64,000 nt of DNA. Source: Variovorax ginsengisoli. Lineage in GTDB: Bacteria; Pseudomonadota; Gammaproteobacteria; Burkholderiales; Burkholderiaceae_C. Position 1 is the first letter of the stretch, and every line of letters begins with the position of its first letter. The position numbers were made by a program, and so were the translations under genes. Shown piece by piece: positions 27,860-37,946 of this stretch. The stretch lies in NCBI RefSeq assembly GCF_030486595.1, contig NZ_JAUJZH010000005.1:62001-126000 (forward strand), in the 5' to 3' direction. The notes under the pieces were generated by a model that was not told the origin of the DNA, searched no databases, and saw nothing but the letters and a program-made list of their open reading frames with translations.

Positions 27860-30800
27860 GTGTCGATCCAAAGCCCCGCCACCGCCCACACAGCCGGCAA
27901 CGCGCCGGCCACCGAGGATCTTGGGCCGCTGGCCTGGGTATTGGGAGAAATCCAGAAGACGCTCGACGGGGTAGGCAAAACGCTGCGCCGCTTCGCCCGC
28001 GAGGCGGCCACGGCGTTGCCGGGTTCCGAGCTCGACACCGCGCCGCTGCGTCAGGCGCGCCTGCAACTGCACCAGGCGGTCGGCGCGCTCCAGATGGTGG
28101 GCCATACGGCGCCGGCCCTGGTGCTGGGGGCGATGGAGTTCGCGGTCCAGAGCTTTGCCAGCGAGCCTTTGCGCTGCAACGAGGCCGCGGTCCAGAAGAT
28201 CGACCGCGCCGGCTTCGCGGTCGCCGATTTCCTCAACGCGATGATCGCCGGCAAGGTGGTCTCGTCGGTGGCGCTGTTCCCGCAGTACCGCGAGGTGCTC
28301 GAACTGGTCGGCAACGAGCGGGTCCACCCGGCCGACCTCTGGAGCATGACCTGGCGCTGGGTCGAGATCAAGCCGGCGCCCACGCAAACCGCGCTGGTCT
28401 ATGACCCGGCGGTGCGCTCCAAGCTCGACCGCGAAGTGCTCAAGGTCGTCAAGAGCGGCGACGATCACGCCGCCCGCCGGCTGCAGGCGCTGTGCCTCGG
28501 TCTCGGACGCGGCGCCTCGGTGCCGCGGGTCGCAAGCTTCTGGACCCTGGCGGCCGGTTTCTTCGAGGCCCTGGCGCTGGCGCTGATCCCGGCCGATGCC
28601 CACGTGAAGCGGGCGGCCTCGCGCGTGCTGCTGCAGTACGCCACGCTGGCGCGCGGCGACAACACGGTCTCCGACCGGCTGGGCCAGGACCTGCTGTTCT
28701 TCTGCGCCCAGGCCGTGCCCGGTCCGCGCGACGAAGCCGCCACCTTGCGCGCAGTGCGCATCGCCTGGGGCGTGGCCAACGAGCAGACCGTCGACTACAC
28801 GATCGAACAGTTCGGCCGCTTCGACCCGCTGGTGCTGGCGCAGGCGCGCAAGCGCATCGAGTCGGCCAAGGAAATGTGGTCGGCGCTCTCGGGCGGAGAC
28901 GTGAGCCGCACGCGGCAGGTGGCCGACACCTTCGTGCAGCTGGGTGAATCGCTGCAGAAGCTGCATCCGCCGAGCGCGCCGATGGTGCAGGCGCTCAACA
29001 ATGCGGTCGAGGCTTCGCTGCGTTCGGGCCAGCCGCCGGCGACCGAGCTGGCGATGGAAGTCGCGACCTCGGTGCTCTACCTCGAGGCCGCCTTCGAAGA
29101 CCTGGATCCGCACGATCGCCAGCTTACGGCGCGCACCGTCCAGCTCGCGGGCCGCATCGAGCGAGCGCGCGACGGCGGCCGTTCGGAGCCGCTCGAGCCC
29201 TGGATGGAGGAGCTCTACCGCCGCGTCAGCGACCGCCAGACCATGGGCACCGTGGTCGGGGAACTGCGCAGCCACCTGAGCGAGCTCGAGAAGTCGCTCG
29301 ACCAGTTCTTCCGCCGGCCGACCGAAAAAAGCCTGCTGCGCACCGTGCCGAACCAGCTGCTGCAGATGCGCGGCGTGTTTTCGGTGCTCGGCCTCGACCA
29401 GGCCGCGCAGACCGTGCAGCGCATGCGCGAGAACGTCGACCAGCTGATGGCCGAGGAGTCGCCCGCCGACGAGATCCGCGCTTTCGATTCGCTCGGCAAC
29501 AACCTGGGCGCGCTGGGCTTCCTGATCGACATGCTGAGCTACCAGCCGGCACTGGCCAAGCGCCTGTTCGTGTTCGATGCCGAACTCGGCGAGCTCAAGC
29601 CCCTGATGGGCCGGCAAGCCGCCGAAGCCGGCGCGCCGGAGGCCGCGGCGCCGGCGCCGTCCTTCGCATCGGCCTCCGGGCCGGTCGCCGTGACCGACAC
29701 CGTACTGAGCGTCGAGGAAGTCGACGCGCAGATCGCGGCCAAGCTGGCGGCGCTCGCCGCCCCGGGCGGGCGCAGCAAGCCGGCGCCGTCGCCGATCGAG
29801 GAGTTCAGCCGCGCGACCGCCAGCTGGACCGCGAAGATCACCGGACCGGCACCGCTCGACGGGCTGATGCCCGACACCGAAGTCACGGAGCTCGAGGAAG
29901 ACGACCTCCAGAACATCTTCCTCGACGAGGCGCGCGAAGTGCTGCACAACGGCCTGGCCGCGGTGTCCGCGCTTTCGTCGCGCCCGGACGACGATGGCGA
30001 GCTGACCGTGCTGCGCCGCGCCTTCCACACCCTCAAGGGCAGCTCGCGGATGGTCGGGCTGATGGACTTCGGCGAGGCCGCCTGGTCGTTCGAGCAGGTA
30101 CTCAACACCTGGCTGGCCGACCAGCGCCCGGCGACGCCGGAACTGATTGCCGGCACGCGCAGCGCACTGACCGATTTCGCCAAGTGGGTCGAGGCCATCG
30201 CCGCCAACCAGCCGCACGGCTGGCAATCGGCGCCGTTCCGCAGCATGGCCGAGGCCCTGCGCTCCGGCGAGCCGCTGGCGCCCACGCCGCGCGTGGCCGA
30301 TGCCGACGCGCTGGTGGCCGCCGCGCGCCACATCGCGGCCGATTCGCTGACCGAGGCGGCGCCGCCCGCAGTCGTGCCCGAGGCACCGCTGCCGCTGCTC
30401 GAGCTTCCAGAGCTTCCCGATCTCGAACTCGGGCCGATCGAGCTCGACCTGCCCGCGGTCGAGCAGCCGGTCGCGGCGGCGCCCGTCGAGCCTGCGCCGG
30501 ACGCCGAAGTGCCCACCGTCTGGTCGGGCCTGCAGGAGGCCTCCCGTGAAGAGGATGCGCCGCGGGTCCCGGACGATTTCGCCTCGACCGACTTTCTGGA
30601 TTTCGACGGTACGCCGGCGCCCGAGGCGCCGCTCGACCTGGGCACGCTGGAGGACGTTGATTTCCTGGAGACCGTCCATACTTCGCTCGAGCCCGTGGCA
30701 CGCCCGGCCCCGGTCGAGTCCGAAGCAGAACCGGCGCTGTCCTTCGAATTGAGGTTGGAGCCCGAAGCGCCGGCCGAGCCGCCGCAGGCCGTCGAAACGG

Positions 30801-33800
30801 CGCCCGAGCCCGAGGCCGAACCGGAACCGATGCCGGAGCCGGAACCCGAGCCGGTGCTCGAGGTCGAGCCCGTGATCGAACCGCTGTCACTGGCGCCGGT
30901 GGCGCAAGCCGCCGAGACGGAAGTCGAGCCCGAACCGCAACCGGAGCCCGAGCCCGAGCCCGTCGTCCAAGCCGCGGCGGCCGAGGTCGAAGCGCCCGCG
31001 GCCGCGCCGCCGATCGAGATCGAACCCGAGCGCCCGGCCCTGCCTAGCGCCGAGGAGCAGGTCAAGGTCATCGGGCCGCTGCGTATCGGCATCGCGCTCT
31101 ACAACGTCTATCTCAACGAAGCCGACGAGTGGTCGCGGCAACTGGCCACCGAAGTCGGCGAATGGGCGCTCGAGTCGCACCAGCGGGTCGCCGACTCGAC
31201 GATCGGCCTCGCGCATTCGCTGGCCGGCAGCTCGGCAACAGTCGGCTTCCAGAGCCTGTCGGGCATGGCGCGCCTGCTCGAGGCGGCCTTGCAGCATCTG
31301 CAGATGCAGGGCCGCGGCACGCCCCAGCAGGGCGCGGTGCTGGTCGGCGCTGCCGAAGAGCTGCGCCGCCTGCTGCACCAGTTCGCCGCCGGCGTCCTCA
31401 AGGATCCGGTCGAAGGCACGCTGCGCGCGCTGCGCGAAGTGGCGGCTTCGGTGCTGCCGGCCGAGCCGCTCGACACCCGTCCGGTCTATCCGCACCTGGT
31501 GCGCGACGCCATGGCCGACGTGGCGCTCGACGATTCAGAGGACGCCATCGACCTGGCCGACGCGGTCGACGTCGACCTGTTCCCGATCTTCGAGGAAGAA
31601 GCGGCCGAACTGCTGCCGCAGCTCGGCGCCGCCCTGCGCGACTGGGCGCAGCGCCCCGAGGACACGGCGCCGCGTTCGTCGACGCTGCGCACCCTGCACA
31701 CGCTCAAGGGCAGTGCCCGGCTCGCGGGCGCGATGCGCCTGGGCGAGCGTGCGCACCGCATGGAATCCGAGATCGAGATGCTCGGTTCCGCGGGCGTCGA
31801 CCGCGACTCGATCGAGAAACTGCTGGTGCGCTTCGACGCCTTGCAGGCCACCTTCGACGGGCTGCGTGCCGCCGACGATGCGATCCAGACCGAACTGGTG
31901 CAGCGCGCGGTGGCCGCGCCGGCCTCGCCTCAGCCGGTCGAGCCGCCGCCGCTCGCGGCCGTGGCCGTGGCCGAAGCGCCGGCTGCCGTGGCCGCACCCG
32001 CGGCCGACCGCGCCGCGGTGGCGCTGCCTTCGCCGTCGGCCCTGACGCCGCTGCGCGGCGTGTCGAGCCAGGCGGTGCGCATCCGCACCCACCTGCTCGA
32101 CCGGCTGGTGGCGCAGGCCGGCGAAGTCATCATCACCCGCTCGCGGCTCGAAGCCGAGATCGGCCAGCTGCGCAGCTCGCTCAGCGACCTGACCGGCAAC
32201 CTCGACCGCCTGCGCCAGCAGCTGCGCGACATCGAGGTCCAGGCCGAAAGCCAGATGCAGTCGCGACTGGCGCAGGCCAAGGATTCGCAGCAGGGCTTCG
32301 ATCCGCTCGAGTTCGACCGCTTCACCCGGGTGCAGGAACTGACCCGGATGATGGCCGAGTCGGTCAACGACGTGGCGACCGTGCAGCGCACGCTGCAGAA
32401 GACCGTGCAGGCGACCGAGGATGACCTCAGCGCCCAGGCGCGCCAGACGCGCGAACTGCAGCGCGGCCTGCTGCGCACCCGCATGGTGGAGTTCGAAGGC
32501 ATCTCCGAGCGGCTCTACCGCGTGGTGCGCCAGGCTTCCAAGGACACCGGCAAGCAGGTGCGGCTGGACATCACCGGCGGCTCGATCGAAATGGACCGCG
32601 GCGTGCTGGACCGCATGACGCCTGCCTTCGAGCATCTGCTGCGCAACTGCGTGGCGCATGGCATCGAGGACGCCGCCACGCGCGAGCGGGCCGGCAAGGA
32701 GGCCAGCGGCCTGATCGCGATCGAGCTGCACCACGAAGGCAACGACGTCTCGGTGAGCTTCCGCGACGACGGCGCCGGCCTGAACCATGCACGCATCGTC
32801 GAACGCGCGCAGGCGCTCGGCCTGGTGGCCCAAGGCCAGTCGCTCAGTCCCGCCGAAGCGGCCGAACTGATCTTCCAGCCGGGCTTCTCGACCGCGGATC
32901 AGGTTTCCGAGCTGGCTGGCCGCGGGATCGGCATGGACGTCGTGCGGGCCGAAGTCGCCGCCCTCGGCGGCCGCATCGAGACCCACAGCCAACCGGGCCA
33001 GGGCACCGTCTTCAAGCTGGTGCTGCCGCTGACCACCGCCGTGACGCACGTGGTCATGCTGCGCGCCGGCGGCACCTCGATCGGCGTGCCGTCCAACCTG
33101 GTCGAACTGGTGTTGCGCGCGAGCGCCTCGGACCTCGAATCCGCCTACATCGAGCAGCGCTACCCCTTCGGCGGCGAGCAGGTGCCGTTCTACTGGGCCG
33201 GCGCGCTGTTGCAGTCCTCGGCGCGCAGCGAGCGTGCGCCGGCCAAGGCCAACACGATCGTGGTCGTGCGCAGCGCGGCGCAGCGTGTCGCACTGCACGT
33301 GGACGAAGTGCTGGGCAACCAGGAAGTGGTGGTCAAGAACCTCGGGCCTCAGCTGTCGCGGCTGCCCGGCATGGCGGCGATCTCGGTCCTGGCCTCGGGT
33401 GCGGTCGCGCTGATCTACAACCCGGTGGCACTGGCCGCGGTGCATGGCGAGCAGGCGCGCGAATTCCAGGCCGCCGCCCGCCGCCAGCCGGCGCTGCGAG
33501 GTGCCGAGCCGGTGGCCGTGCAGGCGGCGGTGGTGCCGCAGGTGCCGCTGGTGCTGGTGGTGGACGACTCGATCACGGTGCGACGCGTCACCCAGCGCCT
33601 GCTGCAGCGCGAAGGCTACCGCGTGGCGCTGGCGGCCGATGGCCTGCAGGCGCTCGAGCGGCTGCAGCAGGAGCGCCCGGCGGTCGTGCTGTCCGACATC
33701 GAGATGCCGCGCATGGACGGCTTCGATCTGGCGCGCAACATCCGTGCCGACCAGTCGCTGGCCGACCTGCCGATCATCATGATCACCTCGCGCATCGCCG

Positions 33801-33931
33801 AGAAGCACCACGACCATGCACGGGCGCTGGGCGTCAACCACTACCTGGGCAAGCCGTACTCGGAAGACGAACTGCTGCGGCTGGTGCGGAGCTATACCGG
33901 GGTCGACCTGCCGGCCGTGCTGGCGGCCTGA
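27860..33931 (+). CDS. chpA: Pil-Chp hybrid sensor kinase ChpA (CheA-like)
   Basis: A 2,023-residue multidomain kinase. I see three histidine-phosphotransfer motifs (H723 in HTLKGSSRM, H1119 in AHSLAGSS, H1280 in HTLKGSARL) and a proline/glutamate-rich linker at about 960-1060. A CheA dimerisation region near 1400 is followed by the ATP-binding domain (LLRNCVAHGIE near 1592, DDGAGL, GRGIGMDVV). A CheW-like domain lies at about 1730-1860, and a C-terminal receiver has phosphoacceptor D1946. The N-terminal 500 residues are helical with degenerate Hpt-like repeats. GTG 27860, 16 bases after pilJ, is the likely start. It phosphorylates PilG and PilH to control type IV pili. Confidence 0.92.
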   Translation: MSIQSPATAHTAGNAPATEDLGPLAWVLGEIQKTLDGVGKTLRRFAREAATALPGSELDTAPLRQARLQLHQAVGALQMVGHTAPALVLGAMEFAVQSFASEPLRCNEAAVQKIDRAGFAVADFLNAMIAGKVVSSVALFPQYREVLELVGNERVHPADLWSMTWRWVEIKPAPTQTALVYDPAVRSKLDREVLKVVKSGDDHAARRLQALCLGLGRGASVPRVASFWTLAAGFFEALALALIPADAHVKRAASRVLLQYATLARGDNTVSDRLGQDLLFFCAQAVPGPRDEAATLRAVRIAWGVANEQTVDYTIEQFGRFDPLVLAQARKRIESAKEMWSALSGGDVSRTRQVADTFVQLGESLQKLHPPSAPMVQALNNAVEASLRSGQPPATELAMEVATSVLYLEAAFEDLDPHDRQLTARTVQLAGRIERARDGGRSEPLEPWMEELYRRVSDRQTMGTVVGELRSHLSELEKSLDQFFRRPTEKSLLRTVPNQLLQMRGVFSVLGLDQAAQTVQRMRENVDQLMAEESPADEIRAFDSLGNNLGALGFLIDMLSYQPALAKRLFVFDAELGELKPLMGRQAAEAGAPEAAAPAPSFASASGPVAVTDTVLSVEEVDAQIAAKLAALAAPGGRSKPAPSPIEEFSRATASWTAKITGPAPLDGLMPDTEVTELEEDDLQNIFLDEAREVLHNGLAAVSALSSRPDDDGELTVLRRAFHTLKGSSRMVGLMDFGEAAWSFEQVLNTWLADQRPATPELIAGTRSALTDFAKWVEAIAANQPHGWQSAPFRSMAEALRSGEPLAPTPRVADADALVAAARHIAADSLTEAAPPAVVPEAPLPLLELPELPDLELGPIELDLPAVEQPVAAAPVEPAPDAEVPTVWSGLQEASREEDAPRVPDDFASTDFLDFDGTPAPEAPLDLGTLEDVDFLETVHTSLEPVARPAPVESEAEPALSFELRLEPEAPAEPPQAVETAPEPEAEPEPMPEPEPEPVLEVEPVIEPLSLAPVAQAAETEVEPEPQPEPEPEPVVQAAAAEVEAPAAAPPIEIEPERPALPSAEEQVKVIGPLRIGIALYNVYLNEADEWSRQLATEVGEWALESHQRVADSTIGLAHSLAGSSATVGFQSLSGMARLLEAALQHLQMQGRGTPQQGAVLVGAAEELRRLLHQFAAGVLKDPVEGTLRALREVAASVLPAEPLDTRPVYPHLVRDAMADVALDDSEDAIDLADAVDVDLFPIFEEEAAELLPQLGAALRDWAQRPEDTAPRSSTLRTLHTLKGSARLAGAMRLGERAHRMESEIEMLGSAGVDRDSIEKLLVRFDALQATFDGLRAADDAIQTELVQRAVAAPASPQPVEPPPLAAVAVAEAPAAVAAPAADRAAVALPSPSALTPLRGVSSQAVRIRTHLLDRLVAQAGEVIITRSRLEAEIGQLRSSLSDLTGNLDRLRQQLRDIEVQAESQMQSRLAQAKDSQQGFDPLEFDRFTRVQELTRMMAESVNDVATVQRTLQKTVQATEDDLSAQARQTRELQRGLLRTRMVEFEGISERLYRVVRQASKDTGKQVRLDITGGSIEMDRGVLDRMTPAFEHLLRNCVAHGIEDAATRERAGKEASGLIAIELHHEGNDVSVSFRDDGAGLNHARIVERAQALGLVAQGQSLSPAEAAELIFQPGFSTADQVSELAGRGIGMDVVRAEVAALGGRIETHSQPGQGTVFKLVLPLTTAVTHVVMLRAGGTSIGVPSNLVELVLRASASDLESAYIEQRYPFGGEQVPFYWAGALLQSSARSERAPAKANTIVVVRSAAQRVALHVDEVLGNQEVVVKNLGPQLSRLPGMAAISVLASGAVALIYNPVALAAVHGEQAREFQAAARRQPALRGAEPVAVQAAVVPQVPLVLVVDDSITVRRVTQRLLQREGYRVALAADGLQALERLQQERPAVVLSDIEMPRMDGFDLARNIRADQSLADLPIIMITSRIAEKHHDHARALGVNHYLGKPYSEDELLRLVRSYTGVDLPAVLAA

Positions 33932-33952
33932 TCTTGTCGGCCGAGGAGGGCG

Positions 33953-35458
33953 TCAGCGCTTCTGGCGCGGCGCCTGCGCCTTGACCACCGCATAGCGCTG
34001 CAGCGTCCGCTCGCGGGCCTCGGCATGGTCGACCACCGGCTTCGGGTAGTTCCGCCCGAGCTCGACGCCGGCGGCCACGAGCTCCACCGGGCTGGCGGTC
34101 CAGGGCGCGTGGATCGCCGCATTCGACAGCTTCGCCAGCTGCGGGAGGTAGCGCCGGATGAACTTGCCTTCGGGGTCGAAGCGCTCGCTCTGCGTGGTCG
34201 GGTTGAAGATCCGGAAGTAGGGCTGCGCGTCGCAGCCGCTGGAGCTCGCCCACTGCCAGCCGCCGTTGTTCGAAGCCAGCTCGAAGTCGTTGAGATGCAG
34301 GGCGAAGTAGCGCTCGCCGCGGCGCCAGTCCAGCCCCAGGTCCTTGCAGAGAAAGCTCGCCACCACCATCCGCAGGCGGTTGTGCATGTAGCCGGTCTGG
34401 TTGATCTGCGCCATGGCGGCGTCGACCAGCGGATAACCGGTCTTGCCCTGGCACCAGGCGTCGAACAGCTGGTCGGCATGCTTGCCGTGGTGCCACTGGA
34501 TGCGGTCGTATTCGGGCTTGAAGCTGCGTGACTCGCCGCCTTCGGCCACGTGTGGGTGGTGGGCCAGGATCTGGAAATAGAAATCGCGCCAGATCAGCTC
34601 GCTGAGCCAGGTCGCCGCGCCGGCGTCCCCTTGCAGTGACAGCTGGTGCGCCACGCCCGCCAGCTGGCGGATCGACACGGTGCCGAAGCGCAGGTGGACC
34701 CCCAGGTAGCTCGGGCCGCGCACCGACGGATAGTCGCGGGCGGCGTCGTAGCGGTCGATGCGCTGGAAGAAGTCGTCGAACAGGGCGGCGCCGCCCTGGC
34801 TGCCGGTCGGGATGTCGAGCTCGGACAGGTTGCTCTTCTCGAAGCCGATGTCGGCCAGCGCCGGCACCGGCGCCCGCAGCGGGTCGGGCGGCGGCGCCAG
34901 CGCATCGGCGTGGCGGCGCACCGGGTAGGGCTTCAGGTGGAAGGCGTCGACCTTGGCCAGCCAGGCGCGCTTGTAAGGCGTGAACACGCTGTAGGGCTGG
35001 CCGGTCTGCGTCAGCACCTCGTCGCGCTCGAAGATGGTCTGGTCCTTGTAGCTGTGGAAGGCCACGCCGGCATTGGCCAGCGCCCCGAGCACCCGGGCGT
35101 CGCGGGCCAGGGCCGCGGGCTCGTCATCGCGGTTCGCGAACACCGCCTGGACGTCGAGTTGGCGCGCAAGCAAGGCGATCTCATCCTCGGCGACGGCATG
35201 CCGCACCACCAGCCCGCCGCCGAGGGCGCGCAATTCGGCGTCGAGCTCCACCAGCGACTCCCGGATGAATTCCACCCGCCGGTCGATGCGCGGCAAGGGG
35301 TCGAGAATGGCGCGGTCGAACACGAACACGCACACCACCTGGCGGCATGCCCGCAGCGCCTGGTAGAGGGCCGCGTTGTCGTCCACACGCAGGTCGCGGC
35401 GAAACCACATGAGGCCCTTGGGATAGATCTTGTCGACGGCCAGTAAAATGGGCGGCAT
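33953..35458 (-). CDS. phr: Deoxyribodipyrimidine photolyase
   Basis: This 501-residue flavoprotein repairs cyclobutane pyrimidine dimers using blue light. The N-terminal antenna domain begins GLMWFRRDLRVDDN. The C-terminal FAD domain shows the photolyase signatures WLSELIWRDFYFQIL, GYPLVDAAMAQI, TGYMHNRLRMVVASFL and the tryptophan-rich GGWQWASSSGCDAQPYFRIFNP. The ATG at 35458 makes its first codon abut the start region of the divergent yqgE. The next internal ATG (35410) would remove part of the first strand, so the longer start is more likely. Confidence 0.93.
   Translation of the reverse strand: MPPILLAVDKIYPKGLMWFRRDLRVDDNAALYQALRACRQVVCVFVFDRAILDPLPRIDRRVEFIRESLVELDAELRALGGGLVVRHAVAEDEIALLARQLDVQAVFANRDDEPAALARDARVLGALANAGVAFHSYKDQTIFERDEVLTQTGQPYSVFTPYKRAWLAKVDAFHLKPYPVRRHADALAPPPDPLRAPVPALADIGFEKSNLSELDIPTGSQGGAALFDDFFQRIDRYDAARDYPSVRGPSYLGVHLRFGTVSIRQLAGVAHQLSLQGDAGAATWLSELIWRDFYFQILAHHPHVAEGGESRSFKPEYDRIQWHHGKHADQLFDAWCQGKTGYPLVDAAMAQINQTGYMHNRLRMVVASFLCKDLGLDWRRGERYFALHLNDFELASNNGGWQWASSSGCDAQPYFRIFNPTTQSERFDPEGKFIRRYLPQLAKLSNAAIHAPWTASPVELVAAGVELGRNYPKPVVDHAEARERTLQRYAVVKAQAPRQKR
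35444..35449 (+). promoter_or_regulatory. Possible -10 box for yqgE
   Basis: A TAAAAT hexamer lies 28 bases before the preferred yqgE ATG and inside the first codons of phr. No good -35 is visible. It would place transcription initiation near 35456, giving a very short leader. Confidence 0.35.
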
Positions 35459-35477
35459 GGCCCTTGATTCTGCACCG

Positions 35478-36056
35478 ATGAACCTCACGCATCATTTTCT
35501 GATCGCGATGCCGGGTCTGGAAGACAAGGCCTTCAATCGCAGCGTGGTCTACCTGTGCGAGCACAGCGAGCGCGGCGCGCTCGGGCTGGTGATCAACAAG
35601 CCCAGCGACATCAACCTGGGCGTGCTGTTCGAGAAGATCGAGCTCCACCTGTCGCGTCCCGAACTCGGCAACGCGCCGGTGTTCCAGGGCGGGCCGGTGC
35701 AGACCGAGCGTGGTTTCGTGCTGCACGAGCCGGTCTTCTCCGATGCCGACAAGCCCAACGAATCGGTCTACGCGTCGACCATGACGATCCCCGGCGGCCT
35801 CGAGATGACCACCTCCAAGGACGTGCTGGAGGCCATGGCCACTGGCGCCGGCCCGCGCAGGGTGCTGGTGTCGCTCGGCTACGCGGCCTGGGGCGAGGGC
35901 CAGCTCGAATCCGAACTGGCCGAGAACAGCTGGCTCACGGTCGGCGCCGACCCGGCCGTGATCTTCGACACCCCGGTCGAGCAGCGCTACGACAAGGCCC
36001 TGTCGCTGCTGGGCCTGGAGGCCTGGACCTTGTCGCCCGATGCGGGGCATGCATGA
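35478..36056 (+). CDS. yqgE: YqgE/AlgH family protein
   Basis: This 192-residue protein matches the YqgE/AlgH family (NLTHHFLIAMPGL, VVYLCEHSERGALGLVINKP, GGPVQTERGFVLH, LGYAAWGEGQLE). Its biochemical role is unsettled; the fold is non-enzymatic in known structures. The start ATG 35478 matches the family N terminus, while an in-frame ATG at 35457 is also possible. It heads a tightly packed run with ruvX and pyrR, the conserved yqgE-yqgF order. Confidence 0.9.
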   Translation: MNLTHHFLIAMPGLEDKAFNRSVVYLCEHSERGALGLVINKPSDINLGVLFEKIELHLSRPELGNAPVFQGGPVQTERGFVLHEPVFSDADKPNESVYASTMTIPGGLEMTTSKDVLEAMATGAGPRRVLVSLGYAAWGEGQLESELAENSWLTVGADPAVIFDTPVEQRYDKALSLLGLEAWTLSPDAGHA

Positions 36057-36490
36057 GCGATCCGGCGATGCCCGACCGCAACATGCCTTCCCCGCCCGTT
36101 CCCGCCCATTTCCAAAGTTTCCTGGCCTTCGACTACGGCCAGAAGCGCACCGGCGTCGCCAGCGGCAACCGGCTGCTGCGCAGCGCCACGCCGCAGGCCA
36201 CCATCAAGGCCGAGGGCGACGCCCGCTTCGCCCAGGTCGAGGCCCGGATCCGCGAGTGGCAGCCCGATGCGCTGGTGGTCGGCGTGCCCTACCACCCCGA
36301 CGGCGCGCCGCACGACAACACCCGGGCCGCGCAGCGCTTCGCCCGCCAGCTGCGCGGCCGCTTTCGCCTGCCGGTGTACGAGGTCGACGAGCGCTACAGC
36401 ACCACCGAGGCGCTGGCTGGCGGCGCGCGCGACGCCGATGCCGCCTCGGCCTGCATCATCCTTGAACAGTTCCTGAGGAGTCTCCCGTGA
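36053..36490 (+). CDS. ruvX: Putative Holliday junction resolvase/pre-16S rRNA nuclease RuvX (YqgF)
   Basis: This 145-residue RNase H-fold protein has the first catalytic aspartate in [11 protein letters not shown] near residue 25, a middle VGVPYHPDG segment, and the last acidic motif [12 protein letters not shown]. YqgF is now best supported as a nuclease for 16S rRNA 5' maturation. It overlaps yqgE by 4 bases (ATGA) and pyrR by 4 (GTGA), so the operon is translationally coupled throughout. Confidence 0.92.
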   Translation: MSDPAMPDRNMPSPPVPAHFQSFLAFDYGQKRTGVASGNRLLRSATPQATIKAEGDARFAQVEARIREWQPDALVVGVPYHPDGAPHDNTRAAQRFARQLRGRFRLPVYEVDERYSTTEALAGGARDADAASACIILEQFLRSLP

Positions 36491-36984
36491 ACGCAATCCC
36501 CGACGCCGAGGCGCTCTATATCGAGCTGCTGCGCGGCGTGAAATCCCTGCTGCGACCCGACACCCGCCTGGTCGGCATCACCTCGGGCGGCGCCTGGCTG
36601 GTCGAGCGGCTGCAAAAGGACCTGGGCCTGGCCGGCGCGCCCGGCATCATCTCCTCGGCCATGCACCGCGACGATTTCGCCCGCCGCGGCCTGGCCGCCA
36701 GCGCGCAGACCACGCTGCCTTTCGACGTCAATGGCGCCGACGTGCTGCTGCTCGACGACGTGCTCTACACCGGCCGCACCATCCGCGCCGTGCTCAACGA
36801 GCTGTTCGATTTCGGCCGTCCGGCCTGCGTGCGGCTGGCGGTGATGATCGACCGCGGCGGCCGCCAGCTGCCGGTGGCGGCCGACTTCGCGGCCCAGAAG
36901 CTCGAACTGCCCGCCACCCAGCTGCTGGCCCTGGCCCGCGGCGACACCGGCGCCTTCAGCTTCAAAGTGGAGGAAAACACCTGA
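36487..36984 (+). CDS. pyrR: PyrR bifunctional pyrimidine regulator/uracil phosphoribosyltransferase
   Basis: A 165-residue phosphoribosyltransferase with the PRPP-binding motif [16 protein letters not shown] near residue 83. In Gram-positive bacteria PyrR binds pyr mRNA to cause attenuation. In Proteobacteria it often sits before pyrB, and its regulatory role is less clear. I see no PyrR-binding loop or attenuator here, because the genes overlap with no leader (pyrB starts at the last base of pyrR). An enzyme role in uracil salvage or protein-level regulation is therefore more likely. Confidence 0.92.
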   Translation: MNAIPDAEALYIELLRGVKSLLRPDTRLVGITSGGAWLVERLQKDLGLAGAPGIISSAMHRDDFARRGLAASAQTTLPFDVNGADVLLLDDVLYTGRTIRAVLNELFDFGRPACVRLAVMIDRGGRQLPVAADFAAQKLELPATQLLALARGDTGAFSFKVEENT

Positions 36985-37946
36985 TGCTCTACAAGCGAAA
37001 CCCCCAGCTCAACAAGAACGGCGAACTGATCCACCTGCTGTCGATCGAGGGCCTGCCGAAGGACATCGTCACCCACATCCTCGACACCGCGGCCAACTTC
37101 ACGAGCGTCAGCGACCGCGAGGTCAAAAAGGTGCCGCTGTTGCGCGGCAAGAGCGTGTTCAACCTGTTCTTCGAGAACTCGACCCGCACCCGCACCACCT
37201 TCGAGATCGCGGCCAAGCGGCTGTCGGCCGACGTCATCAACCTCGACATCGCGCGCTCGTCGGCCACCAAGGGCGAGTCGCTGCTCGACACCATCGCCAA
37301 CCTGAGCGCGATGGCGGCCGACCTGTTCGTGGTGCGTCACAGCGAGTCGGGCGCACCCTACCTGATCGCGCAGCACGTCGCGCCGCACGTGCACGTGGTG
37401 AACGCGGGCGACGGCCGGCATGCGCACCCGACGCAGGGCCTGCTCGACATGTACACGATCCGGCAATACAAGAAGGACTTTTCTAACCTCACGGTGGCGA
37501 TCGTCGGCGACGTGCTGCATTCGCGTGTGGCGCGCTCCGACATCCACGGGCTCACCACGCTGGGCTGCGCCGAGGTGCGCGTGGTCGGCCCCAAGACGCT
37601 GGTGCCGAGCGACATGGCGCAGATGGGCGTACGCGTCTGCCACACGCTCGAAGAGGGCATCAAGGACTGCGACGTGATCATCATGCTGCGCTTGCAGAAC
37701 GAGCGCATGAGCGGCGCACTGCTGCCGTCGTCGCAGGAGTTCTTCAAGACCTTCGGCCTCACGCCCGAGAAGCTGCAGCTCGCCAAGCCGGATGCGATCG
37801 TGATGCATCCGGGGCCGATCAACCGCGGCGTCGAGATCGACTCGGCGGTGGTCGACGGCCGGCAGAGCGTGATCCTGCCGCAGGTCACTTTCGGTATCGC
37901 GGTCCGCATGGCCGTCATGAGCATCGTCGCGGGTAACGAAGCATGA
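36984..37946 (+). CDS. pyrB: Aspartate carbamoyltransferase catalytic subunit
   Basis: PyrB condenses carbamoyl phosphate with aspartate, the committed step of pyrimidine synthesis. The 320-residue protein shows the carbamoyl-phosphate motif [12 protein letters not shown] near residue 55, the [11 protein letters not shown] segment near residue 145, MLRLQNERM, and the C-terminal HPGPINRG. It belongs to the class that forms a dodecamer with an inactive dihydroorotase, the product of the next gene, and not to the PyrI-dependent class (no pyrI nearby). Confidence 0.96.
   Translation: MLYKRNPQLNKNGELIHLLSIEGLPKDIVTHILDTAANFTSVSDREVKKVPLLRGKSVFNLFFENSTRTRTTFEIAAKRLSADVINLDIARSSATKGESLLDTIANLSAMAADLFVVRHSESGAPYLIAQHVAPHVHVVNAGDGRHAHPTQGLLDMYTIRQYKKDFSNLTVAIVGDVLHSRVARSDIHGLTTLGCAEVRVVGPKTLVPSDMAQMGVRVCHTLEEGIKDCDVIIMLRLQNERMSGALLPSSQEFFKTFGLTPEKLQLAKPDAIVMHPGPINRGVEIDSAVVDGRQSVILPQVTFGIAVRMAVMSIVAGNEA

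Noticed and set aside
25510..30679. Very long minus-strand open frames opposite pilJ and chpA
   Set aside because: Their translations are rich in Arg, Gly, His and Gln with no recognisable domains, while the plus strand encodes clear PilJ and ChpA.
30740..31040. Repetitive E-P codons in chpA as a DNA repeat or CRISPR-like array
   Set aside because: The repetition is at the protein level only, in frame, with no regular spacer-repeat structure.
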